NCBI RefSeq assembly: GCF_020404845.1
Contig: NZ_JAIOJZ010000016.1
Location: 62,001-126,000 of the forward strand
DNA length: 64,000 nt
Direction of reading: 5' to 3'
Source: Streptomyces hyderabadensis
Lineage (GTDB): Bacteria > Actinomycetota > Actinomycetes > Streptomycetales > Streptomycetaceae
In this document: piece by piece, positions 1 to 7,816 of the stretch
Layout: every line of letters starts with the position of its first letter
Position numbering within the stretch: the first letter of the stretch is position 1
Made by a program: the position numbers and the translations under genes
Notes under the pieces: generated by a model
Told to the model about the DNA's origin: nothing
Database searches by the model: none
The model's input: only the letters and a program-made list of their open reading frames with translations

Positions 1-885
1 GCCCGGGATGTGCCGGAGCACCACATGTCGCGGATCGACGTCGTGCCGGGCAGCCTGGCGAAGCCGCGGTTCGGCTTGACCGACGAGGAGTTCTCGGGTC
101 TCTCGCGCGACATCGACGTCATTTACCACTGCGGTGCTTGGGTCAATCTCCTGGCGAGTTACCCGATCCTGCGCGGCTGCAATGTGTCGGGGACCCTGGA
201 AATCCTTAGACTGGCGACCCGGACCCGTCGAATTCCCGTGCACTACATCTCGACGATGGGGGTGATCCCGGCGGCCCGGGAGGCCGGGACCGGTGTTTCC
301 GGTTACTGCGCCACCAAATGGGTCGCCGAGCAGCTGGTCGCGCAGGCCGCGGACCGCGGATCGCCCACGATGGTGCACCGGCCCGGTGTGATCCTGGCGG
401 ACTCGCGCACCGGCCTGGTGGGGAAGTCGGACTGGTTCGTCCACCTGACGACGGCGAGCATCCGCGCCGGCTGCGCCCCCGACCACCCCGGCCTCCTGCC
501 GGTGGGCACGGTCGACTTCACCAGCCGCGCCATCGTCGACCTGTCCCTGAGCCGGCGTGCCCGAGGACAGGTGTTCCACGTGATCGACCCCGAGCCGCTG
601 CCCTTCCGGTCGTACTTCCAGGGCTTCGCGGACGCGGGTGTCGACCTTCCGCTCGTTGCGTTCGACACCTGGCTGGAGCGGCTTCGCGACCTGGGCGACG
701 AGGTTCCCCGCAGCACCCTGAGGCTGGCCGGCGAGACCCTCCGGCAGATGATCCCGGACCCGGGGCAGGACACCGCCGGCCCCACCGCGGCGGCTGCGCA
801 CCGCGCCCCGCCGGTGCTCGACTCCGACTACTTCCGCAGGATGCTCGCCTTCCTGAACCGCGACGCCCTGCTGCCCGCCCGGTGA
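1..885 (+). CDS. Thioester reductase domain protein (5' end outside window)
   Basis: The frame is open from base 1, so the N-terminus lies outside the window; 294 residues remain. They match the C-terminal NAD(P)H thioester reductase family of NRPS and carboxylate reductases: the stretch DVIYHCGAWVNLL, then NVSGTLEILRLA, then YISTMG followed by YCATKW, giving the extended-SDR catalytic Tyr (codon 102) and Lys (codon 106). Family members reduce an acyl thioester on a carrier protein to an aldehyde or alcohol, releasing it from the carrier. ACP, KAS III, E1/E2, a second ACP, KAS II and a hydrolase follow on the same strand, so this is probably the off-loading enzyme of that pathway. Whether adenylation or carrier domains precede it cannot be seen. 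Confidence 0.82.
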   Translation, partial: ARDVPEHHMSRIDVVPGSLAKPRFGLTDEEFSGLSRDIDVIYHCGAWVNLLASYPILRGCNVSGTLEILRLATRTRRIPVHYISTMGVIPAAREAGTGVSGYCATKWVAEQLVAQAADRGSPTMVHRPGVILADSRTGLVGKSDWFVHLTTASIRAGCAPDHPGLLPVGTVDFTSRAIVDLSLSRRARGQVFHVIDPEPLPFRSYFQGFADAGVDLPLVAFDTWLERLRDLGDEVPRSTLRLAGETLRQMIPDPGQDTAGPTAAAAHRAPPVLDSDYFRRMLAFLNRDALLPAR

Positions 886-955
886 CGCACGCGCGGTCCT
901 CTCCTCCCGTCCCTCCCGTCACCCCTCCCCGCACCTCATCAGCTGGAGTTCTTGC

Positions 956-1228
956 ATGTCCCCTTTCACCCTGGAAGACCTGACGGCGATGGTGGCCGAG
1001 ATCGCCGGCGCCGAAGCGGCCCGGGCGCTCGCGGAGCAGCCGGCCGACGCGCCCTTCACCTCGTTGGGCTTCGACTCGATGGCCGTCATCGAACTGGCCG
1101 AGCGGATCCAGGAGCGCTACGGCGTCCCCATCCCGGACGAGGCGGTGCACGACCTGCGCACCGTCCGGCGGACCCTCGACTACGTGAACGGCCAGGCAGC
1201 CGTCGCCGCGGCGGACGGAGCCCGCTGA
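956..1228 (+). CDS. Acyl carrier protein (first of two)
   Basis: A 90-residue free-standing acyl carrier protein. The phosphopantetheine attachment Ser41 sits in SLGFDSMAVIEL, followed by the usual helix III region and an acidic surface. The ATG at 956 has a GGAG Shine-Dalgarno about nine bases upstream. The TGA overlaps the ATG of the following KAS III gene by one base, so translation is coupled. It would carry the growing acyl chain or starter as a thioester in the cytoplasm. It is distinct in sequence from the second ACP in the operon, so the two may serve different partners. Confidence 0.93.
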   Translation: MSPFTLEDLTAMVAEIAGAEAARALAEQPADAPFTSLGFDSMAVIELAERIQERYGVPIPDEAVHDLRTVRRTLDYVNGQAAVAAADGAR

Positions 1229-2190
1229 TGGCCCGGGGCGCGGGACGGCTGACCGGCATCGGCGTCTACCGCCCCGGTGGCCTGCTCACCAGCGCCGAAC
1301 TCGACACCAGGTTCGGCCACGAGGACGGCTATATCGAGCAGATCACCGGAATCCGGACCAGGCTGAAAGCCGACCCCGACGACACCTTCGTCGAGATGGC
1401 CGCGCAGGCGGCGGACAAGGCCCTGGCCCACGCGGGCGTGCTCGCCGAGGACCTGGACTGCGTCCTGTTCTCCTCCGCCAGCAGCGTCGGCCAGGCATCG
1501 TGCCGGGCCGCCAGTCTCACCCACCGCATCGGAGCCGGCCGGGCCGGCGGGTTCGACGTCAACGGCGGGTGCGCCGGGTTCAGTTACGGGCTGACCCTGG
1601 CCTCCGGACTCATCGCCGCACAGCAGGCGCGTCAGATCCTGGTCGTCGCCGCCGAGCGGCTGAGCGACATCACCGACCCCGACGACTGCGCGACCGTCAT
1701 GGTCTTCGGCGACGCCGCCGGGGCGGCGGTGGTCAGCGCCGCGGACCACGCCGGGATCGGACCGGCGGTGTGGGGAACCCACGGCCCCGGTGAGCCCTGG
1801 ATGACCAGCGCCCCGCCCAAACCCGGTGCCCCCCGCCCGTACATGCACATGGACGGCACCCGGGTGGTCCGCTGGTTCGGTTCGCACATGCCGCAGGTGG
1901 CCCGGGACGCACTCGACGCGGCCGGGCTCACCTGGGACGACATCGCCGCCTTCGTGCCGCACCAGTGCAACGGGCGGCTGATCGACGCGATGGTGCGCCG
2001 ACTGCGCCCGCCCGAGCACGTGGCGGTCGCCCGCAGCATCGTCACCGACGGCAACACCAGTTCGGCGTCCATCCCGCTGGCTCTGGAGTCGCTGCTCGCC
2101 TCGGCCACCGTACGGCCCGGCGACAAGGCGCTGCTCCTGGGCTTCGGCGCCGGGCTGACCTGGTGCGCCCAGGTGGTCGAACTTCCGTAA
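1228..2190 (+). CDS. Beta-ketoacyl-ACP synthase III (FabH-like)
   Basis: A 320-residue thiolase-fold condensing enzyme of the FabH family. The catalytic triad is visible: Cys115 in NGGCAGFSYG, His245 in VPHQCNGR and Asn276 in DGNTSSASIPLAL. KAS III enzymes start chains by condensing an acyl-CoA, or in secondary pathways an acyl-ACP, with a malonyl-ACP. The start overlaps the stop of the ACP gene. His-Gln-Cys-Asn in place of the common HQAN, and a Gly/Pro-rich loop near residues 186-204, suggest a substrate different from housekeeping FabH. It is unlikely to be the primary FabH because no fabD, fabF or acpP cluster surrounds it. Confidence 0.92.
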   Translation: MARGAGRLTGIGVYRPGGLLTSAELDTRFGHEDGYIEQITGIRTRLKADPDDTFVEMAAQAADKALAHAGVLAEDLDCVLFSSASSVGQASCRAASLTHRIGAGRAGGFDVNGGCAGFSYGLTLASGLIAAQQARQILVVAAERLSDITDPDDCATVMVFGDAAGAAVVSAADHAGIGPAVWGTHGPGEPWMTSAPPKPGAPRPYMHMDGTRVVRWFGSHMPQVARDALDAAGLTWDDIAAFVPHQCNGRLIDAMVRRLRPPEHVAVARSIVTDGNTSSASIPLALESLLASATVRPGDKALLLGFGAGLTWCAQVVELP

Positions 2191-2200
2191 GGAGCACCTC

Positions 2201-3172
2201 ATGAACGTCACGTCCGCGTCCCCCGCGGTCGACCTCGGGCCCGCCGGCGAAGCCGAAGCCGGTGTCGTGGCCCGTCCCCTGTCCCGTCTGTCCGACGCCG
2301 ATCTCGGCACCCTGCTGATGATCCGCCACTTCGAACTGGCCGTGCTTGAGCTGTTCTCCCAGGGCCGGCTGCACGGCACCACGCACACCTGCCTCGGCCA
2401 GGAGTACATCCCCGTCGCGCTCTACCCGCTGCTGGACGAGGGCGACTACGTCTTCAGCAACCACCGCGGGCACGGCCACTACCTGGCCCGCTTCCACGAC
2501 CCGCACGGCCTGCTCGCGGAGATCATGGGGCGGGCCGGTGCCGTCTGCCACGGCGTGGGCGGCAGCCAGCACATCTACCGCGACCGCTACCTGTCGACCG
2601 GCGTACAGGGCCAGAGCCTGCCCGTCGCCGTGGGAGTCGGCCTGCACCTGAAGGGGGCCGAGCCGGGCCGGATCGCGGTGGTCCACATCGGCGACGGCAC
2701 CTGGGGCGAGGGCGCCGTGTACGAGGCGCTCAACATGGCGCAGCTGTGGCAGGTCCCGGTGCTCGTGGTGGTGGAGCACAACGGGATCGCCCAGTCGACA
2801 CCGACCGAGCGGCAGATGTCCGGCACCGTCGCGGCCCGGGCCGCGGCGTTCGGCGTCGGCCACCTGCGGATCGACTCCGTGGACGTCACCGACGTACGGG
2901 CCGCCCTCACCCCCGTGGTCGAGCAGGTCCGCGACCGGCACCGGCCGTACGTGGTCGAGTGCGTCACCCACCGTGTGGGCCCGCACAGCAAGGGGGACGA
3001 CACCCGCGCGGCCGAGGTCCGTGAGCGGGCCGCCCGGCACGACTGGTACCGCCGCTACCGACAGTGCCATCCCGCCCAGTTCGCCGCCGCCGACCAGGCA
3101 CAGGCTCAGGCCGTCGCGGCCGTCGTACGAGAGGTCGGCGCGCGTCCGGCCTCCCGTTGGGAGGCCCGATGA
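2201..3172 (+). CDS. 2-oxo-acid dehydrogenase-type E1 component, alpha subunit
   Basis: A 323-residue thiamine-diphosphate enzyme subunit related to the E1 alpha chains of pyruvate, acetoin and branched-chain 2-oxo-acid dehydrogenases. The cofactor motif runs from GDG (residues 164-166) to Asn194 in VVVEHNGIAQST. The HTCLGQE and SNHRGHGH stretches near residues 62-93 hold the usual active-site histidines. The beta subunit and a lipoyl E2 follow directly and no E3 is seen, so the complex probably moves an acyl or hydroxyacyl group from a 2-oxo acid or ketose onto lipoyl-E2 and then to an ACP rather than feeding NADH production. A GGAG ribosome site precedes the ATG. Confidence 0.85.
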   Translation: MNVTSASPAVDLGPAGEAEAGVVARPLSRLSDADLGTLLMIRHFELAVLELFSQGRLHGTTHTCLGQEYIPVALYPLLDEGDYVFSNHRGHGHYLARFHDPHGLLAEIMGRAGAVCHGVGGSQHIYRDRYLSTGVQGQSLPVAVGVGLHLKGAEPGRIAVVHIGDGTWGEGAVYEALNMAQLWQVPVLVVVEHNGIAQSTPTERQMSGTVAARAAAFGVGHLRIDSVDVTDVRAALTPVVEQVRDRHRPYVVECVTHRVGPHSKGDDTRAAEVRERAARHDWYRRYRQCHPAQFAAADQAQAQAVAAVVREVGARPASRWEAR

Positions 3173-4182
3173 CCAGGCGCCAGCGCGTGGCCGAGAACCT
3201 CAACAGCGCACTGCACCACCTGCTCGGCGCCCACCCCGGCACGTATCTGATCGGCGAGGACGTCGCCGACCCCTACGGCGGGGCGTTCAAGGTGACCCGG
3301 GGGCTCTCCGACCGCTTCCCGGACCGGGTGCTGTCCTCACCGCTGAGCGAGGGCGGCATCGCCGGGGTGGGCGCGGGCCTGGCCCTGGCCGGCAACCGGT
3401 CCGTGGTCGAGATGATGTTCTCGGACTTCGCCGCGCTGGCCTTCGACCCGCTGCTGAACTTCGCCGCCAAGTCCGTGTCGATGTACGGCCGCAGGGTCCC
3501 GATGAGCATGGTCGTGCGCTGCCCCACCGGCGGCAACCGGGGGTACGGCCCGACGCACAGCCAGAGCCTGCAGAAGCACTTCCTCGGCATTCCCTCGCTG
3601 CACCTGCGGGAAGTCTCCCCCTTCCACGACAACCGGCGCGTACTGACCGCGATGCTCGACCGCGAGGAGCCCGGTGTGCTCTTCGAGGACAAGGTGCTCT
3701 ACACCCGCGCCATGTACCAGGAGGGGGTCGTGGACGACCTCTTCCGCTACGAGGTGCTGGCCGATCCCAGCGAGACCGCCCGGGTGTTCGCGCCGGACTG
3801 CGGGCCCCCCGACTGGATCGTCCTGGCCCCGGGCGGGCTCACCGAACGGGCCGTCACCGCCCTGCGCACCCTGCTCCTCGAAGAGGAGATCACGTGTGAA
3901 CTGCTGGTGCCCTCCCAGCTCTACCCCTTCGACAGCAAGGCGCTGCTCCCGGTGCTGTCCCGTGCCGACCGCATCTGTGTCCTGGAGGACTCCACGGCCG
4001 ACGGGACCTGGGGCGAACTGCTCGCACAGCAGCTCCACGAGCAGCTGTGGGGCCGGCTGGCCCGCCCGGTACTGCCGCTGAGCGCCGAGCCGAGCATCGT
4101 ACCGACCGCGGCGCACCTGGAGCACGACGTGCTGCTCCAGCCCTCCACCATCCACCGCGCGATCACGGAGGCGATGAAGTGA
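3169..4182 (+). CDS. 2-oxo-acid dehydrogenase-type E1 component, beta subunit
   Basis: A 337-residue transketolase-like E1 beta subunit, partner of the preceding gene. The ATG at 3169 overlaps the alpha-subunit stop (ATGA). Family features include LIGEDV near residue 27, PLSEGGIAGVGAGLALAG (residues 58-75) with the ThDP-activating Glu61, and GYGPTHSQS with His130. The C-terminal transketolase domain carries the LAPGG and ICVLEDST stretches. In dehydrogenase complexes this subunit completes the active site at the alpha/beta interface and docks on E2. Several positions around FDPLLNFAAKS differ from the usual FDQI-N-AAK, so substrate choice may be altered. The stop overlaps the GTG of the E2 gene. 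Confidence 0.85.
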   Translation: MTRRQRVAENLNSALHHLLGAHPGTYLIGEDVADPYGGAFKVTRGLSDRFPDRVLSSPLSEGGIAGVGAGLALAGNRSVVEMMFSDFAALAFDPLLNFAAKSVSMYGRRVPMSMVVRCPTGGNRGYGPTHSQSLQKHFLGIPSLHLREVSPFHDNRRVLTAMLDREEPGVLFEDKVLYTRAMYQEGVVDDLFRYEVLADPSETARVFAPDCGPPDWIVLAPGGLTERAVTALRTLLLEEEITCELLVPSQLYPFDSKALLPVLSRADRICVLEDSTADGTWGELLAQQLHEQLWGRLARPVLPLSAEPSIVPTAAHLEHDVLLQPSTIHRAITEAMK

Positions 4183-5297
4183 TCGGCATCGAGCTGCCCA
4201 CACTCAACACGAACGACTCCAGCTACACCCTGGTCGAGTGGCTCGTCCCCGACGGCGACAGCATCGAGGGCGAGGAACCGCTGGCGGTGGTGGAGACCTC
4301 CAAGGCCAGTGAGGAGATCGAGAGCACCGGCTCCGGAATCCTGCACGTCCTCGTCGGCGGCGGCCAGGAGTGCCGGCCGGGGCAGACCATCGCCTATCTC
4401 TTCGAGTCGGCCCAGGAGCGCGACTCCTACCGGGCGTCGGCCGCCACCCCGGCGGCGACATCCGCACCCCCCGGCGCGGAGCTGAGCATCACCAACGCGG
4501 CCCGCGAGCTCGCCGACCGCCACGGCGTGTCCGAGGCCGAGCTGCGCGGTCTCGGGCGCACGGTCGTCCGTACGGCCGACGTCGAGGCCCTGGTGCGGCG
4601 GGCCGGGGCGGCGCCCGCCTCCGCCGAGCGCCAACTGTCCAAGCAGCAGCGGACGGTGGGGGCGGTGGTGACCGAGTCGATGCGGACCGTTCCGGCCGCG
4701 GCCGCCTACGCCAAGGTCGACGTCGGACAGGCGGAGGAACTGGCCCGGCAGCTGTCCGAGCGCACCGGCAGTTTCGTCTCCCTGCCCGTCCTGCTGATCA
4801 AGGCGGTGGCGCGGCGGCACGCGGCACATCCCCTGATGTTCGCGGCGCTCACCGACGACGGCGCGGTGCGCGAGAGCGAACGGGCTCATGTGGGCGTCAC
4901 CATGGACGCGGGCCGAGGTCTGTACACCCCGGTGGTGCACGACGCCGCCGAGCTGACCAGCGACCGGATCGCCGACCTGCTGACCGGCTTCCGGAGCAAG
5001 GCGTTCCGGGGCACGTTCCAGGCCGCCGAACTCACCGGGGCCAACATCATGGTCGCCCCGCACACCACCGAGGGCACGGTCCTGGCCACCCCCATCGTCT
5101 TCCCCGGCCAGACCTGCGTGATCTCCGTCGGCGCCGTCGACGACCAGGTGCTCCTGGACGCGCAGGGCACTCCTCGCACCCACCGGTTCGTCCACCTCGG
5201 CCTGGTCTACGACCACCGGGTGGTCAACGGCCGGGACGCGATGGCCCTGCTCAAGGACGTCAAGGAGGAGCTGGAGGCACCGGCCGCGCTCGCCTGA
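4179..5297 (+). CDS. Lipoyl E2 acyltransferase with Asn in place of catalytic Asp
   Basis: A 372-residue E2 component. The GTG start at 4179 overlaps the E1 beta stop. Domain order: N-terminal lipoyl domain with Lys42 in VETSKASEEIES, a short Ala/Pro linker, a peripheral-subunit-binding domain around residues 99-138 (ITNAARELADRHG), then the CAT-like catalytic domain. The conserved DHRxxDG motif reads DHRVVNG (His346, Asn350), so the residue normally Asp is Asn. In standard E2 enzymes His is the general base, and the Asp is thought to help hold the active site in place. The enzyme may therefore transfer acyl groups to an acceptor other than CoA, most simply the ACP encoded next, or act poorly as a transferase. 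Confidence 0.85.
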   Translation: MIGIELPTLNTNDSSYTLVEWLVPDGDSIEGEEPLAVVETSKASEEIESTGSGILHVLVGGGQECRPGQTIAYLFESAQERDSYRASAATPAATSAPPGAELSITNAARELADRHGVSEAELRGLGRTVVRTADVEALVRRAGAAPASAERQLSKQQRTVGAVVTESMRTVPAAAAYAKVDVGQAEELARQLSERTGSFVSLPVLLIKAVARRHAAHPLMFAALTDDGAVRESERAHVGVTMDAGRGLYTPVVHDAAELTSDRIADLLTGFRSKAFRGTFQAAELTGANIMVAPHTTEGTVLATPIVFPGQTCVISVGAVDDQVLLDAQGTPRTHRFVHLGLVYDHRVVNGRDAMALLKDVKEELEAPAALA

Positions 5298-5323
5298 CCG
5301 CCGCCCCCGCCGCCACGGAGCCC

Positions 5324-5361
5324 CCACCACACGGAACCCCCACCACACGGAACCCCACCAC
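5324..5361 (+). repeat. Short tandem repeat, 16-bp unit
   Basis: The E2-ACP gap (5298-5403) contains two full copies and a partial third copy of a 16-base unit beginning CCACCACACGGAACCC, at 5324 and 5340. The only other element in this gap is a weak ribosome site (AAAGGA) before the second ACP. The repeat separates two otherwise tightly packed parts of the operon. Confidence 0.75.
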
Positions 5362-5403
5362 CCCCGGGGTACCGCCCGTCGGACCGGAAAGGACACCCCT
5401 GAC

Positions 5404-5661
5404 ATGACCACCGACACCACGCCCCACAGCCGCGCCTACGACCTGCTCGCCTCGGTTCTCAGCAACAAGTTCGAAGTGCCCCCCGAGGCCATCGTCCCCA
5501 CCGCGACCTTCGAGCAGCTGGACCTCGACTCACTGGCCGTGGTGGAGCTCTTCGTCGTCCTCACCGAGGAACTCGGCATCGAAGTACAGGACGGCGAGGC
5601 CGACCCGGACCTCACCCTGGCCGGCGTGGCCGACCTCCTGGCCGAGGCCGTCAAGCGGTGA
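5404..5661 (+). CDS. Acyl carrier protein (second of two)
   Basis: An 85-residue acyl carrier protein with the attachment site Ser43 in QLDLDSLAVVEL. The ATG at 5404 follows AAAGGA, about ten bases upstream. Its stop TGA overlaps the GTG start of the KAS II gene. Downstream of E2 and upstream of KAS II, it is the likely acceptor of the acyl group from the lipoyl domain or the chain partner of KAS II. Its sequence departs from the first ACP outside the DSL helix, which argues for two dedicated carriers rather than a recent duplication. Confidence 0.93.
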   Translation: MTTDTTPHSRAYDLLASVLSNKFEVPPEAIVPTATFEQLDLDSLAVVELFVVLTEELGIEVQDGEADPDLTLAGVADLLAEAVKR

Positions 5662-6950
5662 CCGGCGCCCGTCCCGACGTCGCCGTCACCGGGATCGGCC
5701 TGGTCACTCCGGCCGGCACCGGTCGCGAGGCCACCTGGGACGGGGTGTGCGCGGGCCGCCCCACCGCCCGGCACGTCCCCGAACTCAAGGGTCTCGACGT
5801 CGACTTCGCCTGCCTGGTACCGGACTTCTCACCCCGTGATCACGTCCCCGGCTCTCGCCCCTGGCAGTACGACCGCTTCACCCAGTTCGCCCTCTACGCC
5901 GCCCTGGAAGCGGTCCGTGACGCCGGCCTGGACCCGGCCGACTGGGACGCGGACCGCGTCGCGGTGGTCTTCGGCAGCTCGGCCGGCGGCACCGGCACCA
6001 TGCTGGAACAGCACCGCAAGCTGCTCGAAGCGGGCACGGCACGTGTCTCACCGCTGCTGCTGCCGATGTTCCTGCCCAACATGGCCACCGGACAGCTCAC
6101 CATCCACCTGCGGGCCCGGGGCCCGGCGCTGTGCACGGTCACCGCCTGCGCCTCGGGCGCCACCGCGATCGGCACCGCCCTGCAACTGCTGCGCTCCGGG
6201 GCCTGCGACATCGCCGTCGCGGGCGCCTCCGACGCGGTCGTACAGCCCTTCTGGGTCACCGGCTTCGACCGGATGGGCGCGCTGTCCCGGCGCGCCGACG
6301 ACCCGCAGGCCGCCTCCCGGCCCTTCGACACCGCCCGGGACGGCTTCGTCATGGCGGAGGGCGGTGCGGCCCTGGTCCTGGAGCCGGCGAGTGCGGCCAG
6401 GGCCCGCGGACGCACCGGCTACGCCCTGCTGGCGGGCTACGGCGCATCGTCCGACGCCCACCACCCAGTGGCACCCGACCCCGAGGGCAGGGGCGCCGCC
6501 CTCGCCGTGCGGCGGGCCCTCGACGACGCCGGCGCCCGCCCCGCGGACGTGCAGCACATCAACGCGCACGGCACCAGCACGCCGCTCAACGACGCCGCCG
6601 AGGCCCGGCTGATCCGCCGCCTCTTCCCTCACCGGCCCTCCGTGACCTCGGTCAAGGGCACCCTCGGCCATCTGCTCGGCGCGGCCGGGGCGGTCGAAGC
6701 GGCGATCACCGCCCTGTCCGTGGCCCACGGCCGGGTGCCTCCCGTGGCCAACCTCGAGAAACAGGAAGGAGACGCCGAGATCAACGCCGTCACCGGCACC
6801 AGCCGGGCGCAGCCCGTCGACCTCGCCCTGAGCCATTCCTTCGGCTTCGGCGGCCACAACGCCGTGCTCGCGTTCAGAAGCTGCCCCACCGAACCGGCCG
6901 AGTCGGCCCGGACTCCGAGCCATTCCCCGACGAAATGGAGAGGACCGTGA
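5658..6950 (+). CDS. Beta-ketoacyl-ACP synthase II (FabF-like)
   Basis: A 430-residue elongating condensing enzyme. The Cys-His-His set is present: Cys164 in TVTACASGA, His304 in NAHGTSTPLND and His338 in SVKGTLGHLLGAAG, with Lys333. All residues for decarboxylative Claisen condensation are intact, so it is a true ketosynthase and not a chain-length-factor or KSQ type. It begins at GTG overlapping the ACP stop. With KAS III it suggests at least one initiation and one elongation step. No ketoreductase, dehydratase or acyltransferase gene is visible in the window, so those would come from primary fatty-acid synthesis, from genes to the left, or be skipped. Confidence 0.93.
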   Translation: MTGARPDVAVTGIGLVTPAGTGREATWDGVCAGRPTARHVPELKGLDVDFACLVPDFSPRDHVPGSRPWQYDRFTQFALYAALEAVRDAGLDPADWDADRVAVVFGSSAGGTGTMLEQHRKLLEAGTARVSPLLLPMFLPNMATGQLTIHLRARGPALCTVTACASGATAIGTALQLLRSGACDIAVAGASDAVVQPFWVTGFDRMGALSRRADDPQAASRPFDTARDGFVMAEGGAALVLEPASAARARGRTGYALLAGYGASSDAHHPVAPDPEGRGAALAVRRALDDAGARPADVQHINAHGTSTPLNDAAEARLIRRLFPHRPSVTSVKGTLGHLLGAAGAVEAAITALSVAHGRVPPVANLEKQEGDAEINAVTGTSRAQPVDLALSHSFGFGGHNAVLAFRSCPTEPAESARTPSHSPTKWRGP

Positions 6951-7816
6951 GTTTCCTCAATCCCCGCAGCCCCGGTCCCAACTCGGACGACATCGGCACG
7001 GACATCACCGAGGCCCCGCACCGCCTGCGCGCGATCGCCCAGGCCTGCGGAGCGCAGGTCATCGCGACCGTCGACGTACCGGCGGGAGAGGACGACTGGA
7101 ACGTCCCGTCCACCGAGGAGCATCCGCGTCCGGTGGTGCTCGTGCACGGCACCTTCGGTAACCGGGGCTACACCTGGAGCACGGCGGCACCGCTGCTGCG
7201 CCAGCACGGTCACCGGGTCTTCCGGCTCGACTACGGCCACCACGGCCACCCTGTGATCTTCGGCCTCGGGGACATCAAGCACTCCGCCCGGCAGCTCGCG
7301 GAATTCGTCGACGAGGTACTGCGGCGGACCGGCGCCCAGGAGGTCGACGTGGTCGGCTTCTCGCAGGGCGGCATGATGCCGCGCTACTACCTGAACGCCC
7401 TGGGCGGCGGAGCCAAGGTGCACAACTTCGTCGGCATCGCGCCCAGCAACCACGGAGTCACGGCGCAGGGACTGATGAACCTCGCCCGCCAGATCACCGG
7501 CGCGGTGGAACTGCTCGAACAGGGCGCCGTCGGGGAGGTCGTGCCGGCCTGGCCGCAACTCCAGCACGACCACCCCTTCCAGCGCGAGCTGGCCGACCTG
7601 GGCGAGACGACGGAGGGCGTCCGGCACACCGTCATCGCCACCCGGTACGACGACGTGGTCACTCCGTACACGTCGTGCGCCCTCGCGAAGACCGAGGGCC
7701 GCTACGTCAACAACATCGTCCTCCAGGACATCGACCCGGACGACCACACCCCGCACGTGAGCATGCCCTACAACGCGACCGTGCTGAACGAAGTCCTCAA
7801 GGCCCTGGCCGACTGA
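6947..7816 (+). CDS. Alpha/beta hydrolase, lipase class 2-like, cytoplasmic
   Basis: A 289-residue alpha/beta hydrolase resembling Streptomyces class 2 triacylglycerol lipases. Visible are the oxyanion-hole stretch VVLVHGTFGN (63-72), the nucleophile Ser139 in VVGFSQGG, an Asp in RYDDVVTPY near 235 and a His in DDHTPH near 267-270. The GTG at 6947 is preferred because GGAGAGG lies four bases upstream and it overlaps the KAS II stop; an in-frame ATG at 6935 lacks a ribosome site. Relatives are usually secreted, but no signal peptide is present, so it may act inside the cell as a thioesterase, acyltransferase or lactonase of the pathway. Its 3' end overlaps the converging gene by 49 bases. Confidence 0.85.
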   Translation: MSFLNPRSPGPNSDDIGTDITEAPHRLRAIAQACGAQVIATVDVPAGEDDWNVPSTEEHPRPVVLVHGTFGNRGYTWSTAAPLLRQHGHRVFRLDYGHHGHPVIFGLGDIKHSARQLAEFVDEVLRRTGAQEVDVVGFSQGGMMPRYYLNALGGGAKVHNFVGIAPSNHGVTAQGLMNLARQITGAVELLEQGAVGEVVPAWPQLQHDHPFQRELADLGETTEGVRHTVIATRYDDVVTPYTSCALAKTEGRYVNNIVLQDIDPDDHTPHVSMPYNATVLNEVLKALAD

